From positions 1 through 64,000 of the forward strand of contig NZ_SJSL01000007.1 in the NCBI RefSeq assembly GCF_004331695.1: a stretch of DNA of 64,000 nt, given 5' to 3'. This stretch comes from Pedobacter psychroterrae (lineage in GTDB: Bacteria; Bacteroidota; Bacteroidia; Sphingobacteriales; Sphingobacteriaceae). The position numbers were made by a program, and so were the translations under genes. Numbering within the stretch: the stretch's first letter is position 1; every line of letters begins with the position of its first letter. Below are positions 44,410 through 53,416 of the stretch, in pieces. Below the pieces are notes generated by a model. It was not told the origin of the DNA. It was given only the letters and a program-made list of their open reading frames with translations, and ran no database searches.

Positions 44410-44947
44410 CCTGGTGCTGATAGTCCTGTTTGTGATGCTGTATTTATGCGGGTCGGCACAAACATATGTGAGTAAAAACATCAGGGCAAGCATCTATTCG
44501 TCCACTCCACTGGAAGATATCAAGGCTGCGAGCGACAAAGCTTCGGCTGTGCTGATAACTAGTACAAGGGAAGTAGCGGTGCAGGTGCCGGTCAAGTCGC
44601 TGGAGTTTGACAGAAAGCTGATGCAGGAACACTTTAATGAGAACTATATGGAAAGTGATAAATACCCTTTTGCTAAATTTAAAGGGATCATTGCTGAACA
44701 ATTAGATTTCAGTAAGGATGGAGAGTATGATGTGACGGTAAATGGTGTGCTGTCTGTACATGGGGTAGACCAGAAGCGCTCTATTCCTGGAAAGATCAGT
44801 ATCAAAAACGGAACTGTACAGATCAGCACCGCATTTAAAGTGGCCTGTGCCAATCATAAAATTAAAATCCCAACCGTGGTGTTCACCAAAATAGCTGAAC
44901 AGATCAGTGTAAAGGCAGAAGGTAAATTGAATCTTTTAAAACAATGA
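44384..44947 (+). CDS. YceI-family periplasmic protein
   Basis: Protein of 187 residues with a signal peptide (about 1-25, ending GSAQ) and a YceI lipocalin-like barrel; blocks include AVQVPVKSLEFDRKLMQEHF, DKYPFAKFKG and GVLSVHGVDQKRSIPGKI. YceI proteins bind long isoprenoid/quinone-like lipids. It overlaps the gene before by 26 bp and the gene after by 4 bp (ATGA), so it is tightly coupled. Beside a Rieske protein this hints at quinone or electron-transfer chemistry. Confidence 0.85.
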   Translation: MISTKKIISLVLIVLFVMLYLCGSAQTYVSKNIRASIYSSTPLEDIKAASDKASAVLITSTREVAVQVPVKSLEFDRKLMQEHFNENYMESDKYPFAKFKGIIAEQLDFSKDGEYDVTVNGVLSVHGVDQKRSIPGKISIKNGTVQISTAFKVACANHKIKIPTVVFTKIAEQISVKAEGKLNLLKQ

Positions 44948-45885
44948 TATACATGAAAACCAGACTACTCTTTTTATTTTTACTACTTACCGTTACCGCA
45001 AGCGCCCAGGAGGCCGATTCTTTGTTGAAGTCGCTCTCTGCAGATAGCCTGCCCCCTACTGTAGATGCAGTATTTAAATCTACCAGGGTGGTTTTATCAC
45101 ATTCTAGCGAGACGCAGAAAAAGCACGATCTGGACATGCGGATCAGGCACCATTTTGGGGATATAGGTGGAAGATTTGGAAGTGCCCATACGTTTTATGG
45201 CCTTGATTTGGCTTCGGATCTCTTTATCGGTTTTGATTATGGGATCAGTGACGACCTCACGGTGGCCATAGGCAGGAGCAAAACTGATGAGCTCTTTAAT
45301 TTCTCAGGAAAATACAAACTGCTGAAACAGAAAAACAATGGTGCTATGCCAGCTAACCTTACTTTATTTGCACAGATGGGCTGGATAGCAAGGGAACCTT
45401 TTAATGCAAGTGAGTTTGTGGATTATACAGACAGGTTCTCTTACTTCCTTCAGGCCATTATCTCAAGGAAGTTTTCGCAGCGGTTATCACTGGAAGTCAT
45501 GCCTGGCTTCTTGCTTAGAAAAAATGTGAGTGATGCCAATGAACCTGAAAACCTGTTTACCCTCGGCTTTGCAGGCAGGATGAAACTGACCAAAAGGCTT
45601 TCATTTGTAGCAGACTATACGCTGGTCAATGGCCTTTCCAGGCCAAAGGATCTGGCCACTACCTATTATAATCCTTTGGGTGTAGGCCTCGAGATAGAAA
45701 CAGGTGGACACATCTTCTCACTCAACTTTATGAACGCTGAGTACATCATTGAAAATAACTTTATTCCAAATACCAGAAAATCATGGAACGATGGTGGTGT
45801 CCGTTTTGGCTTTACCATTTCAAGAAACTTCACCTTGTTTAAATCAAAAAATAAAGACTCCGATAAGCAATCAAAAATTTACTAA
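44944..45885 (+). CDS. DUF5777 family outer-membrane beta-barrel protein
   Basis: Protein of 313 residues with a signal peptide (ending TASAQ). The body matches DUF5777: HDLDMRIRHHFGDIGGRFGSAHTFYGLDLASD, GFDYGISDDLTVAIGRSK and a barrel-like C-terminus GVRFGFTISRNFTLF. Either ATG 44944 (coupled to the yceI stop) or ATG 44953 could be the start. It is usually found beside YceI and Rieske genes in Bacteroidota; the function is unknown, presumably an outer-membrane channel or anchor for that set. Confidence 0.85.
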   Translation: MIYMKTRLLFLFLLLTVTASAQEADSLLKSLSADSLPPTVDAVFKSTRVVLSHSSETQKKHDLDMRIRHHFGDIGGRFGSAHTFYGLDLASDLFIGFDYGISDDLTVAIGRSKTDELFNFSGKYKLLKQKNNGAMPANLTLFAQMGWIAREPFNASEFVDYTDRFSYFLQAIISRKFSQRLSLEVMPGFLLRKNVSDANEPENLFTLGFAGRMKLTKRLSFVADYTLVNGLSRPKDLATTYYNPLGVGLEIETGGHIFSLNFMNAEYIIENNFIPNTRKSWNDGGVRFGFTISRNFTLFKSKNKDSDKQSKIY

Positions 45886-45902
45886 TCTAAAAATTTAAAA
45901 CT

Positions 45903-46364
45903 ATGGAACGTGACGAATTCATCAAATCATTAGGATTTGGTATGGCACTGATGTGTGCTGGCTCATGCCTTTCAGCATGTGGAGGAAAGGGCAATGACCC
46001 TAAACCTGACGACAAGCCTGATCCAAATCCAGGCGGCGGTGGTAATACGGCATCTGTAAATCTATCCAGTCAACTGATGGCTGTTGGTGACCAGGTGATT
46101 ACAGGTGGCGTGCTGTTTTTCAGAATTGCTGCCGGAAATGCTGCCTCGTCATTTGTGGCGACTGAATCTGTTTGTCCGCACCAGGGTGGTGGCCTGGTAT
46201 GGAAACAAGCGATCAGTAAAGTTCAGTGCCAGTTGCACTTTGCTGAATATGCTGCCAGCGGATCGGTAACCCAGCAGCCACAGGGTACTTCCGGCTCAAC
46301 AAGAACATTAAAAATTTATAGCACTGCTGTAAGCGGAACCACGCTGACAGCGACAATTGTTTAA
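45903..46364 (+). CDS. Rieske [2Fe-2S] lipoprotein
   Basis: Exported protein of 153 residues. It has a hydrophobic N-terminus with a possible lipobox cysteine around 22-26 (AGSCLSAC), a Pro/Asp/Gly-rich linker (about 33-48) and a Rieske domain. Cluster ligands are the C-x-H of VCPHQGG and the C-x-x-H of QCQLHFAEY. It should carry one electron at a time in the periplasm. It ends the sigma-led cluster, 17 bp after the DUF5777 gene; its redox partner is not encoded here. Confidence 0.88.
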   Translation: MERDEFIKSLGFGMALMCAGSCLSACGGKGNDPKPDDKPDPNPGGGGNTASVNLSSQLMAVGDQVITGGVLFFRIAAGNAASSFVATESVCPHQGGGLVWKQAISKVQCQLHFAEYAASGSVTQQPQGTSGSTRTLKIYSTAVSGTTLTATIV

Positions 46365-46378
46365 ATAGAAAAACAGGG

Positions 46379-46396
46379 GCGTTAATGTATTAACGC
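46379..46396. repeat. Inverted repeat at alaS 3' end
   Basis: GCGTTAA-TGTA-TTAACGC, 7-bp arms, between the convergent Rieske and alaS genes and covering the alaS stop codon. A possible weak terminator; no T-run follows. Confidence 0.3.
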
Positions 46397-49081
46397 TTCT
46401 GCTTTTTCTAAAACTATTTTTAATCCTTCCTTATTTTTACCTCCGGCTGTGGCATAGAAAGGCTGGCCTCCCCCGCCTCCCTGGATATCCCTGGCCAGTT
46501 CGCGTACAATATTGGAGGCATTTAGCCCTTTTTCTTTCACCAGGCTATCTGACAACATAACCGTTATCCCCGGTTTATCATCAATTAGCGTAGTAAAAAC
46601 AAGGAACAGATCATCTACCAGGTCCTTCACAGCAAAAGCAAGACTTTTAACTGCATCTGCATTTGGTAAATCGACATAGGTAGCGATCAGGTTAATGCCA
46701 TTGATGGTTTTAAGGTGGTGAACTATTTCATGTTTAAGATTGGCAGATTGCTCTGATACGGCCTTCTCTGCATCTTTTTTAAGCCTGTTGTTTTCTTCAA
46801 TTAAAGCTGACAGGGCAGATTTAAGGTCTTTATTGCCTTTTAGCAACTCTCTAAGCTCATTTAGCTCCCTGTTTTGATCCAATACAAATGCTTCTGCTTT
46901 ATCCGCCGTAATGGCCTCTATACGCCTTACTCCTGCGGCGACAGCGCTTTCTGAAACGATTTTGAAATAACCTATTTGCCCTGTGGCCTGTACATGAGTA
47001 CCTCCACAGAGTTCTTTGGAGTAATGGTCATCGAAGGTGATTATTCGTACCAGATCACCATACTTCTCTCCGAAAAGCGCCGTTACACCACTGGAAATAG
47101 CCTGATCGTAAGGCACATAACGCTGTTCCTTTAAAGGTATATTTTCCCTCACCTTTTGATTTACCAGGTGTTCTATTTTAGCAAGGTCTTCATCGCTGAT
47201 TTTAGCGAAATGAGAAAAGTCGAAGCGCAGGTAATCAGGATTTACAAGAGATCCTTTTTGGTTAACATGCGCACCGAGCACCTTTTTTAAGGCAGCGTGC
47301 AACAAGTGGGTAGCTGTATGGTTGTCCTGAGAAAGCAAGCGTTTATCTTCGTCTATCACGGCCCAGAATGATCCTTCTACATCCTCAGGCAGGGTATCGG
47401 TATAATGCACGATTACTCCGTTTTCCTTTTTTGTATCGGTGATCTCCACAAAGAAAAGGCGGCTATGGTCTTCTAAGCGACCTGTATCTCCTACCTGACC
47501 ACCGCTTTCTGCATAAAACGGTGTTTTACTAAGCACGATCTGGTATTGATCCCTGCCTTTGGCAGTCACTTTTCTATATTTTATGATCTCTGTTTCCGCC
47601 TCAAAATCATCATAACCAACAAATTCTACTTCCAGATCAGGATTTACAAGGATCCAGTCGCCCGTGTCAATAGCGGTGGCGGCACGTGACCTATCCTTTT
47701 GTTCAAGCAGTGCCTTTTTGTACTCATCCATATCCACCTGCCAGCGTTTTTCTCTCGCCATTAATTCGGTAAGGTCAATAGGAAATCCGTAGGTGTCCTG
47801 CAATTCAAAGGCAAACTTACCGGAGATGACCATCTGGTCTTTCAAAATGCTGTAAACCCATTGGTCTTCAAAAGATTTTTCAGGCTCAATAGCGTTTTCA
47901 GACAACAGGAAATCTGCCTGCTTTTTAGTGTAGTTATCAAAGCGTTGGATACCTGTAGCTAAAGTTCTTAAGAAGCTCACTTCTTCTTCCAGTACTACCT
48001 TCTGCACAAATTCTTGCTGAAGTACAAGTTCTTCAAAAACACCCTCAAACTGTTTGGCCAATACGGGCACCAATTGGTTTAGAAAAGGTTCTTTAAGGTT
48101 TAAGAACGTGTATGCATAGCGAACAGCACGGCGCAGGATCCTGCGGATTACATAACCTGCTTTGTTATTGGATGGCAACTGCCCATCGGCAATTACGAAT
48201 GAAATGGCCCTGATGTGATCGGCCATAACACGCATAGCGATGTCTGTTTTTTCATCTGCTCCGTAAGTGATACCTGCATGTACAGCAATGAACTGGATAA
48301 GCGGCTGAAATACGTCTGTATCATAATTGGAAGTCTTTTCCTGCAGTACGCGAACCAGACGCTCGAAGCCCATTCCTGTATCTACATGCTGTGCAGGTAA
48401 GGACTGTAATGACCCGTCTTTTAGGCGGTTAAACTGCATAAATACATTGTTCCAGATCTCTATCACCTGAGGATGATCTGCATTGACCAGCGACTTGCCT
48501 TCTACTGCTGCACGTTCGTGATCAGGCCGGCAATCAACGTGGATTTCAGAGCATGGTCCGCATGGGCCCGTATCTCCCATCTCCCAGAAGTTGTCCTTCT
48601 TATTACCGAGGATGATCCGCGCTTCAGGAACGTATTGTTTCCAGATTTCATAGGCTTCATTATCTCTTGGCAAACCTTCTTTTTCATCTCCTTCAAAAAT
48701 GGAAACGTATAATTTGTCTTTAGGAATTTTATATACTTCTGTTAGCAGTTCCCAACTCCAGGCAATGGCTTCCTTTTTAAAATAATCGCCGAAACTCCAG
48801 TTGCCAAGCATTTCAAACATGGTATGGTGATAGGTATCAATGCCTACTTCTTCTAAGTCATTGTGCTTCCCAGACACGCGGAGACAACGCTGGGTATCAG
48901 TTACCCTTGGATATTTGATTGGTGCTTCTCCAAGAAACAGGTCCTTGAACTGGTTCATTCCCGCATTGGTAAACATTAGTGTAGGATCGTTCTTTACTAC
49001 AATAGGTGCAGATGAAACAATATGATGATCTTTTGATTTGAAAAAGTTTAAATACGCCTGTCTAATTTCCTTAGCTGTCAT
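46382..49081 (-). CDS. alaS: Alanyl-tRNA synthetase
   Basis: Cytoplasmic enzyme of 899 residues that charges tRNA(Ala), full length. It has the class II catalytic core (about 1-250: MTAKEIRQAYLNFFKSKDH, FTNAGMNQFKDLFLG), the tRNA-recognition region, the editing domain with zinc ligands HTATHLLH and CGGTH, and the C-Ala domain ending GGGGGQPFYATAGGKN. An exact -7 element lies at 49103-49110, within a TTAGCAAAAT inverted repeat shared with the MerR promoter region. Confidence 0.98.
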   Translation of the reverse strand: MTAKEIRQAYLNFFKSKDHHIVSSAPIVVKNDPTLMFTNAGMNQFKDLFLGEAPIKYPRVTDTQRCLRVSGKHNDLEEVGIDTYHHTMFEMLGNWSFGDYFKKEAIAWSWELLTEVYKIPKDKLYVSIFEGDEKEGLPRDNEAYEIWKQYVPEARIILGNKKDNFWEMGDTGPCGPCSEIHVDCRPDHERAAVEGKSLVNADHPQVIEIWNNVFMQFNRLKDGSLQSLPAQHVDTGMGFERLVRVLQEKTSNYDTDVFQPLIQFIAVHAGITYGADEKTDIAMRVMADHIRAISFVIADGQLPSNNKAGYVIRRILRRAVRYAYTFLNLKEPFLNQLVPVLAKQFEGVFEELVLQQEFVQKVVLEEEVSFLRTLATGIQRFDNYTKKQADFLLSENAIEPEKSFEDQWVYSILKDQMVISGKFAFELQDTYGFPIDLTELMAREKRWQVDMDEYKKALLEQKDRSRAATAIDTGDWILVNPDLEVEFVGYDDFEAETEIIKYRKVTAKGRDQYQIVLSKTPFYAESGGQVGDTGRLEDHSRLFFVEITDTKKENGVIVHYTDTLPEDVEGSFWAVIDEDKRLLSQDNHTATHLLHAALKKVLGAHVNQKGSLVNPDYLRFDFSHFAKISDEDLAKIEHLVNQKVRENIPLKEQRYVPYDQAISSGVTALFGEKYGDLVRIITFDDHYSKELCGGTHVQATGQIGYFKIVSESAVAAGVRRIEAITADKAEAFVLDQNRELNELRELLKGNKDLKSALSALIEENNRLKKDAEKAVSEQSANLKHEIVHHLKTINGINLIATYVDLPNADAVKSLAFAVKDLVDDLFLVFTTLIDDKPGITVMLSDSLVKEKGLNASNIVRELARDIQGGGGGQPFYATAGGKNKEGLKIVLEKAEALIH

Positions 49082-49098
49082 CTGTAATCTTGATTAGG

Positions 49099-49135
49099 TT
49101 AGCAAAATTAGCATATTATTGAGTTATTTTGCTAA
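49099..49135. promoter_or_regulatory. TTAGCAAAAT inverted repeat upstream of alaS
   Basis: TTAGCAAAAT (49099-49108) and ATTTTGCTAA (49126-49135), perfect 10-bp arms with a 17-bp spacer. A third copy of the core TTTTGCTAA lies at 49222-49230 beside the MerR promoter. Candidate operator. Confidence 0.4.
49103..49110 (-). promoter_or_regulatory. alaS -7 promoter element
   Basis: TAATTTTG on the minus strand matches TAnnTTTG, 21 bp before the alaS ATG. It overlaps the left arm of the TTAGCAAAAT repeat. No clear -33. Confidence 0.4.
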
Positions 49136-49204
49136 GGTAGCATCCATTAAATGGCAATAATATAGAAGCGCGCGCATAGCTAATTTATATTTTTTTCTTC
49201 TGCA

Positions 49205-49235
49205 TTGAATACTTGCATAACTTTTGCTAAGTTTG
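49205..49235 (+). promoter_or_regulatory. Promoter of the MerR-type gene
   Basis: TTG at 49205-49207 and TAAGTTTG at 49228-49235, spacer 20 bp: the best full -33/-7 match in the window. The core TTTTGCTAA (49222-49230) overlaps the -7 element. Expected leader about 40 nt. Confidence 0.5.
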
Positions 49236-49281
49236 GATACTTCAATTGAAAGCTGTAAACTACTAATAATCAATACACATT

Positions 49282-49617
49282 ATGCCTTACAAAGAACGGG
49301 AAATTAATAAAATGTACTACACCATGGGTGAAGTGACCGAAATGTTTGGCGTAAATGCTTCGCAAATCCGTTTTTACGAAAAGGAGTTTGATGTGTTGCA
49401 GCCTAAGAAAAATAAAAAGGGAAACCGCCTCTTCACTCCTGAAGATATCGACAATTTAAAGATCATCTTTCATTTGGTAGATGATAAGGGTTTTACCTTA
49501 AAGGGTGCCAAAGAGCATTTAAAAAATAATAGCGGAGAAGTAAAAGAAAACCAGAAGATCATTGCCTCGCTGGAAAAACTAAAAGACTTTTTACTAAAGC
49601 TGAACGAAGAAATCTAA
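49282..49617 (+). CDS. MerR-family transcriptional regulator
   Basis: DNA-binding protein of 111 residues with an N-terminal MerR winged helix (about 10-80: YTMGEVTEMFGVNASQIRFYEKEF, NRLFTPEDIDNLKIIFHLV) and a short coiled-coil tail (about 85-111). There is no C-terminal ligand-binding domain or metal-binding cysteine, so it is a minimal regulator. Diverges from alaS by 200 bp. Repeated TTTTGCTAA sites in that gap are candidates for its own binding. Confidence 0.9.
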   Translation: MPYKEREINKMYYTMGEVTEMFGVNASQIRFYEKEFDVLQPKKNKKGNRLFTPEDIDNLKIIFHLVDDKGFTLKGAKEHLKNNSGEVKENQKIIASLEKLKDFLLKLNEEI

Positions 49618-49719
49618 CCGATCTGTATAAATTTTATTATTCTCATTATCAATCGATTTTAACTTAACCGGATAATAGTTTTTTTCTTTAGATAATATTT
49701 CTCTTGCTTTGGCCGTTGT

Positions 49720-51759
49720 ATGGCTATCCGGAAACTATTTATTCTGCTATTCATTCTTTTCTCCTGCGATAGCTGTATGGCCCAGGAGGATGAACTGATC
49801 AAAGATATCGTTGAAAGTTTTGCAGAAAACCTGTCGGAAGATTATGACCTGTCGGAACTTATAGAGCAACTCCATTACTTGCGCAAGCATCCCATTAATT
49901 TAAACAATACCAGACCTGCGGAACTAAAAAAGCTGGTCTTCTTGTCCGCGCTGCAGATCAGCAATTTGTTTGCACATTTAAATAGTAACGGAAAGCTTAT
50001 TGATGTACTGGAACTGCAGGGCATTAATGGTTTTGATGCTGCAACCATTACGCGGATCATTCCATTTGTAAGAATTGGACAGCGCACTTTATTGGCCGAT
50101 GCAACAGTTAATGACTTGATAAAGAGTGGAAATAATGACCTGATGTTAAGATATGGACAAATTATCCAGACTCAAAAAGGCTTTAAGGACCTGCCGGGAA
50201 GCAGATATCTGGGCAGTGCCGAAAAACTGCTGCTAAGGTACCGGTATAGCTATGTGGATGCCGTATCGATTTCCCTGGTAGCTGAAAAAGATGCAGGCGA
50301 ACAGCTATGGCGTGGTGCGATAGGCTTGGATCATTTATCAGGCAACATTGGCTTTTACAATTTGAATAAGGTAGTAGACAAAGTCATAGTAGGCGACTAT
50401 GCCCTGCAGTTTGGCCAGGGATTGACATTATGGTCGGGATTTGCATTTGGCAAAGGCCCGGATGTGACGAGCGTAGCGAGTAAAGATGTAGGCCTCCGGC
50501 CCTATTCCTCATCAAATGAAGCGTCTTTCCTTAGGGGTATAGCCTCGACCTTACATCTGAATAGGCATGTAGCGTTAACACCTTTTGTTTCTTTCAGAAA
50601 GCTGGATGCCAGTTTAAAATTTCCAGCTGAAGGTGGGGCTACCCTTCAAAACATCAACATTAGCGGCCTGCACCGAACCCTCACAGAACTTAAAAACCAG
50701 AAAAGCCTGAAACAAAATGTATATGGTGGGGCGTTAAAATATGTAAGCAGCAATCTCCACATTGGTCTGGTAGGCTATCACTCGATCTATCAGCATGAAT
50801 TCATTACTGGCACTCAGTTATATAACAAATACGCTTTCATTGGCAAAAAGCTATTTAATACCGGTGCTCATTATAATTATACCCTTGGCAATATCTATTT
50901 ATATGGTGAAGCAGCACACAGTGTGAAAGGGGGTTGGGCTATTGTAAATGGCGCTATGACCAGTTTGTCGCCAAAAGTTTCTGTTGTATTGCTTTTTAGA
51001 AATTACGACAGGGACTACCACAGCTTTCTGAGCAATGGTGTTGGTGAAGGTTCCGAAATCAGCAATGAAAAAGGTTGGTATGCAGGGATCAATTATTCCC
51101 CGGATAAACGCTGGATGTTTTCTGTCTACAGTGATTACTTTAAATTTCCATGGCTCAGATATCGCGTAGATGCCCCTTCGTCTGGCTACGAAGCTTTAGG
51201 TCAGGCCGCATTTACACCAAAGAAGACTTTTAAATTATTACTGAGATATAAGCGTGAAGTAAAACAGCAAAACCCCGAAGCAGGTACTGAAGAGAAAATT
51301 CTGTTGGTCTGGGTTAACAAACAGAATTTCAGGATGGAAGCCAACTGGAAGATGAATAAGAAGTTTAGTTTTCAGCAGCGTGCTGAGCTGATAAATTATC
51401 AGAAAGGCAGGGCTGCTGATGAATGGGGTTATCTAATCTATCAGGATATAAACTATCATCCGCTGTCGGCCAAATTGTCTGCAAATATCAGGATTGCATA
51501 CTTTAACACGCCATCATATAACAGCAGGATTTATGCCTTTGAAGACGATGTTCTGTATGGATCTAGCTTTGGCGGATATAATGGCAAGGGCATTAGAACA
51601 TTTGTAAACCTAAGGTACAGACTATTACGCCAAATGGACTTGTGGGCACGGTATGCGCTATATGCATATCAGGATAGAATAATGATAGGCTCCGGACTGG
51701 ATGAAATACCAGGAAGCAAAAAGTCCGATTTCAAATTGCAGGTCAGGTATCAGTTTTAA
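49720..51759 (+). CDS. Helix-hairpin-helix / beta-barrel envelope protein
   Basis: Exported protein of 679 residues with a signal peptide (about 1-22, ending CMAQ). Residues about 55-118 resemble paired ComEA-like helix-hairpin-helix motifs (PINLNNTRPAELKKLVFLSALQISNL, LQGINGFDAATITRIIPFV). The rest (about 140-679) reads as a large outer-membrane barrel ending FKLQVRYQF. Its stop overlaps the comEC start by 1 bp (TAATG). Gene order and HhH motifs suggest a part in DNA handling at the outer membrane; this is inference. Confidence 0.75.
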   Translation: MAIRKLFILLFILFSCDSCMAQEDELIKDIVESFAENLSEDYDLSELIEQLHYLRKHPINLNNTRPAELKKLVFLSALQISNLFAHLNSNGKLIDVLELQGINGFDAATITRIIPFVRIGQRTLLADATVNDLIKSGNNDLMLRYGQIIQTQKGFKDLPGSRYLGSAEKLLLRYRYSYVDAVSISLVAEKDAGEQLWRGAIGLDHLSGNIGFYNLNKVVDKVIVGDYALQFGQGLTLWSGFAFGKGPDVTSVASKDVGLRPYSSSNEASFLRGIASTLHLNRHVALTPFVSFRKLDASLKFPAEGGATLQNINISGLHRTLTELKNQKSLKQNVYGGALKYVSSNLHIGLVGYHSIYQHEFITGTQLYNKYAFIGKKLFNTGAHYNYTLGNIYLYGEAAHSVKGGWAIVNGAMTSLSPKVSVVLLFRNYDRDYHSFLSNGVGEGSEISNEKGWYAGINYSPDKRWMFSVYSDYFKFPWLRYRVDAPSSGYEALGQAAFTPKKTFKLLLRYKREVKQQNPEAGTEEKILLVWVNKQNFRMEANWKMNKKFSFQQRAELINYQKGRAADEWGYLIYQDINYHPLSAKLSANIRIAYFNTPSYNSRIYAFEDDVLYGSSFGGYNGKGIRTFVNLRYRLLRQMDLWARYALYAYQDRIMIGSGLDEIPGSKKSDFKLQVRYQF

Positions 51760-53348
51760 TGAAGACGAGCACTGCATCGGGGACTTTCGTAAGGATTTTA
51801 TTGCCTTTTGCAGGTGGGATACTACTTTTCTACGAGCAAACCTTGTGGAATAATCAAGCATTGATTACCTGGAATGCAGCTATATGCATCATTATGTTTA
51901 TCTATTTATTTATTGCCAATCTGTTGTACAAAAGGCTTCGTCTTTATCGGTTTAAAGGTTTTAATGGTTTGGCATGGTCTGTATTTATCTTCTTTTTTGG
52001 AGCACTATGGGTGATATTGCACAACGAATCACTGGCTGAAGATCATTATGCAAATAAGCCACATCAGTTTTTGAAGATCAAAGTAAATGATGAGCCCCGC
52101 CTTAAAAACAACATACTTAGATTTAAAGCTATGGTGAACGTTTGTTATGACCATCTCGAGGATGATGGCAATAAGGCTTCCGGATCTTTAATGGTTTCAA
52201 TTGCTACTGACAGCTCAAACAGATTGAGTTTAAGCTATGGGGACGAACTGATAATACCTTATAAAATTTCAACTATCAAACTTCCTAAGCAAACCTCAGA
52301 TTTTGATTATAAAGCATGGCTTGCTGCACAGAATATTTATCATCAGACATTCCTGAGACAAGCTGACCTGATAAAACTACCCGGTAATAATGGTCATCCG
52401 ATCATATCATTTGCACTTAATCTGCGGAAGAAGCAGGTGGATTTTTATCGCCAGATCATGAAAGACGATGAGGCATTTGCAGTAGCTGCTACCCTAATAC
52501 TGGGATACAGGACTGATCTTGATAAAGAAACCCTGGACATCTATTCAAAAACCGGCACCATTCATGCCCTGTCTGTGTCGGGAATGCACGTTGGCCTGGT
52601 CTATTTGGTACTGAACTGGATGCTACAATTTATGAACCGGAGAGGTTGGCTGAGCATGGTAAAACTTGTATTAATATTGATATCGGTCTGGTTCTATGCA
52701 TTACTGACCGGCTTCTCCCCTTCCGTTTTAAGATCTGTGATCATGCTTTCTGTATTTATCATTGCCAAATCATTCGCCAGAAAAACCAGCAACTATAACA
52801 TCATGGCTTTCGCGGCATGCTGTTTATTGCTCTACGATCCATTCCTGATATGGGATATAGGTTTTCAGCTATCTTTTCTAGCTGTAGCCGGACTGATCTG
52901 GCTGCAGCCCATGATCCAAAACTGGTGGCATATTGAACAGGACTGGTTGTATAAAATATGGGGTACCGTTGCGATGTCGCTGGCAGCACAACTGGCTACC
53001 TGCCCCTTCAGCCTGTATTATTTCCATCAGTTTCCGGTATACTTTCTGATCAGTAACCTGTTCATCCTCATCCCCATTGCGGTGCTGATGTACATGGGGA
53101 TTATCATTCTGCTGTTTAGAATTGAGATCCTTGGTCCGGCATTTGAATGGTTGATCAGCTTCACAAATAAAGGTTTAACATGGATAGCAACACTTCCATT
53201 TTCAAGTGTATCTGGTATTTTCATCAGCAAAACACAACTGGTCGTATTGTGTGTAACCCTATTGTTATTTGTTTTTGCTTTGTCTGAATACAAAAAGCGC
53301 CTGCTATTTGCCTCATTAATTGGCTTACTGATATTTCAATTGCTTTGA
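51759..53348 (+). CDS. ComEC/Rec2-family membrane protein, short form
   Basis: Inner-membrane protein of 529 residues with an N-terminal DUF4131-like region (about 30-200) and the multi-spanning Competence domain (about 230-500: YSKTGTIHALSVSGMHVGLVY, ALLTGFSPSVLRSVIMLSVF, DIGFQLSFLAVAGLIWL). ComEC forms the DNA channel in natural transformation. Full-length forms usually run to about 700-800 residues with a C-terminal soluble region; here the frame stops just after the last spans. It may be truncated, so function is uncertain. Confidence 0.85.
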   Translation: MKTSTASGTFVRILLPFAGGILLFYEQTLWNNQALITWNAAICIIMFIYLFIANLLYKRLRLYRFKGFNGLAWSVFIFFFGALWVILHNESLAEDHYANKPHQFLKIKVNDEPRLKNNILRFKAMVNVCYDHLEDDGNKASGSLMVSIATDSSNRLSLSYGDELIIPYKISTIKLPKQTSDFDYKAWLAAQNIYHQTFLRQADLIKLPGNNGHPIISFALNLRKKQVDFYRQIMKDDEAFAVAATLILGYRTDLDKETLDIYSKTGTIHALSVSGMHVGLVYLVLNWMLQFMNRRGWLSMVKLVLILISVWFYALLTGFSPSVLRSVIMLSVFIIAKSFARKTSNYNIMAFAACCLLLYDPFLIWDIGFQLSFLAVAGLIWLQPMIQNWWHIEQDWLYKIWGTVAMSLAAQLATCPFSLYYFHQFPVYFLISNLFILIPIAVLMYMGIIILLFRIEILGPAFEWLISFTNKGLTWIATLPFSSVSGIFISKTQLVVLCVTLLLFVFALSEYKKRLLFASLIGLLIFQLL

Positions 53349-53416
53349 CTAGGGACAAAATTAAAGATGACCAGGAAAAATAAGCTCATCGTGTTATAAG
53401 GCAAGTCAATTAAATT

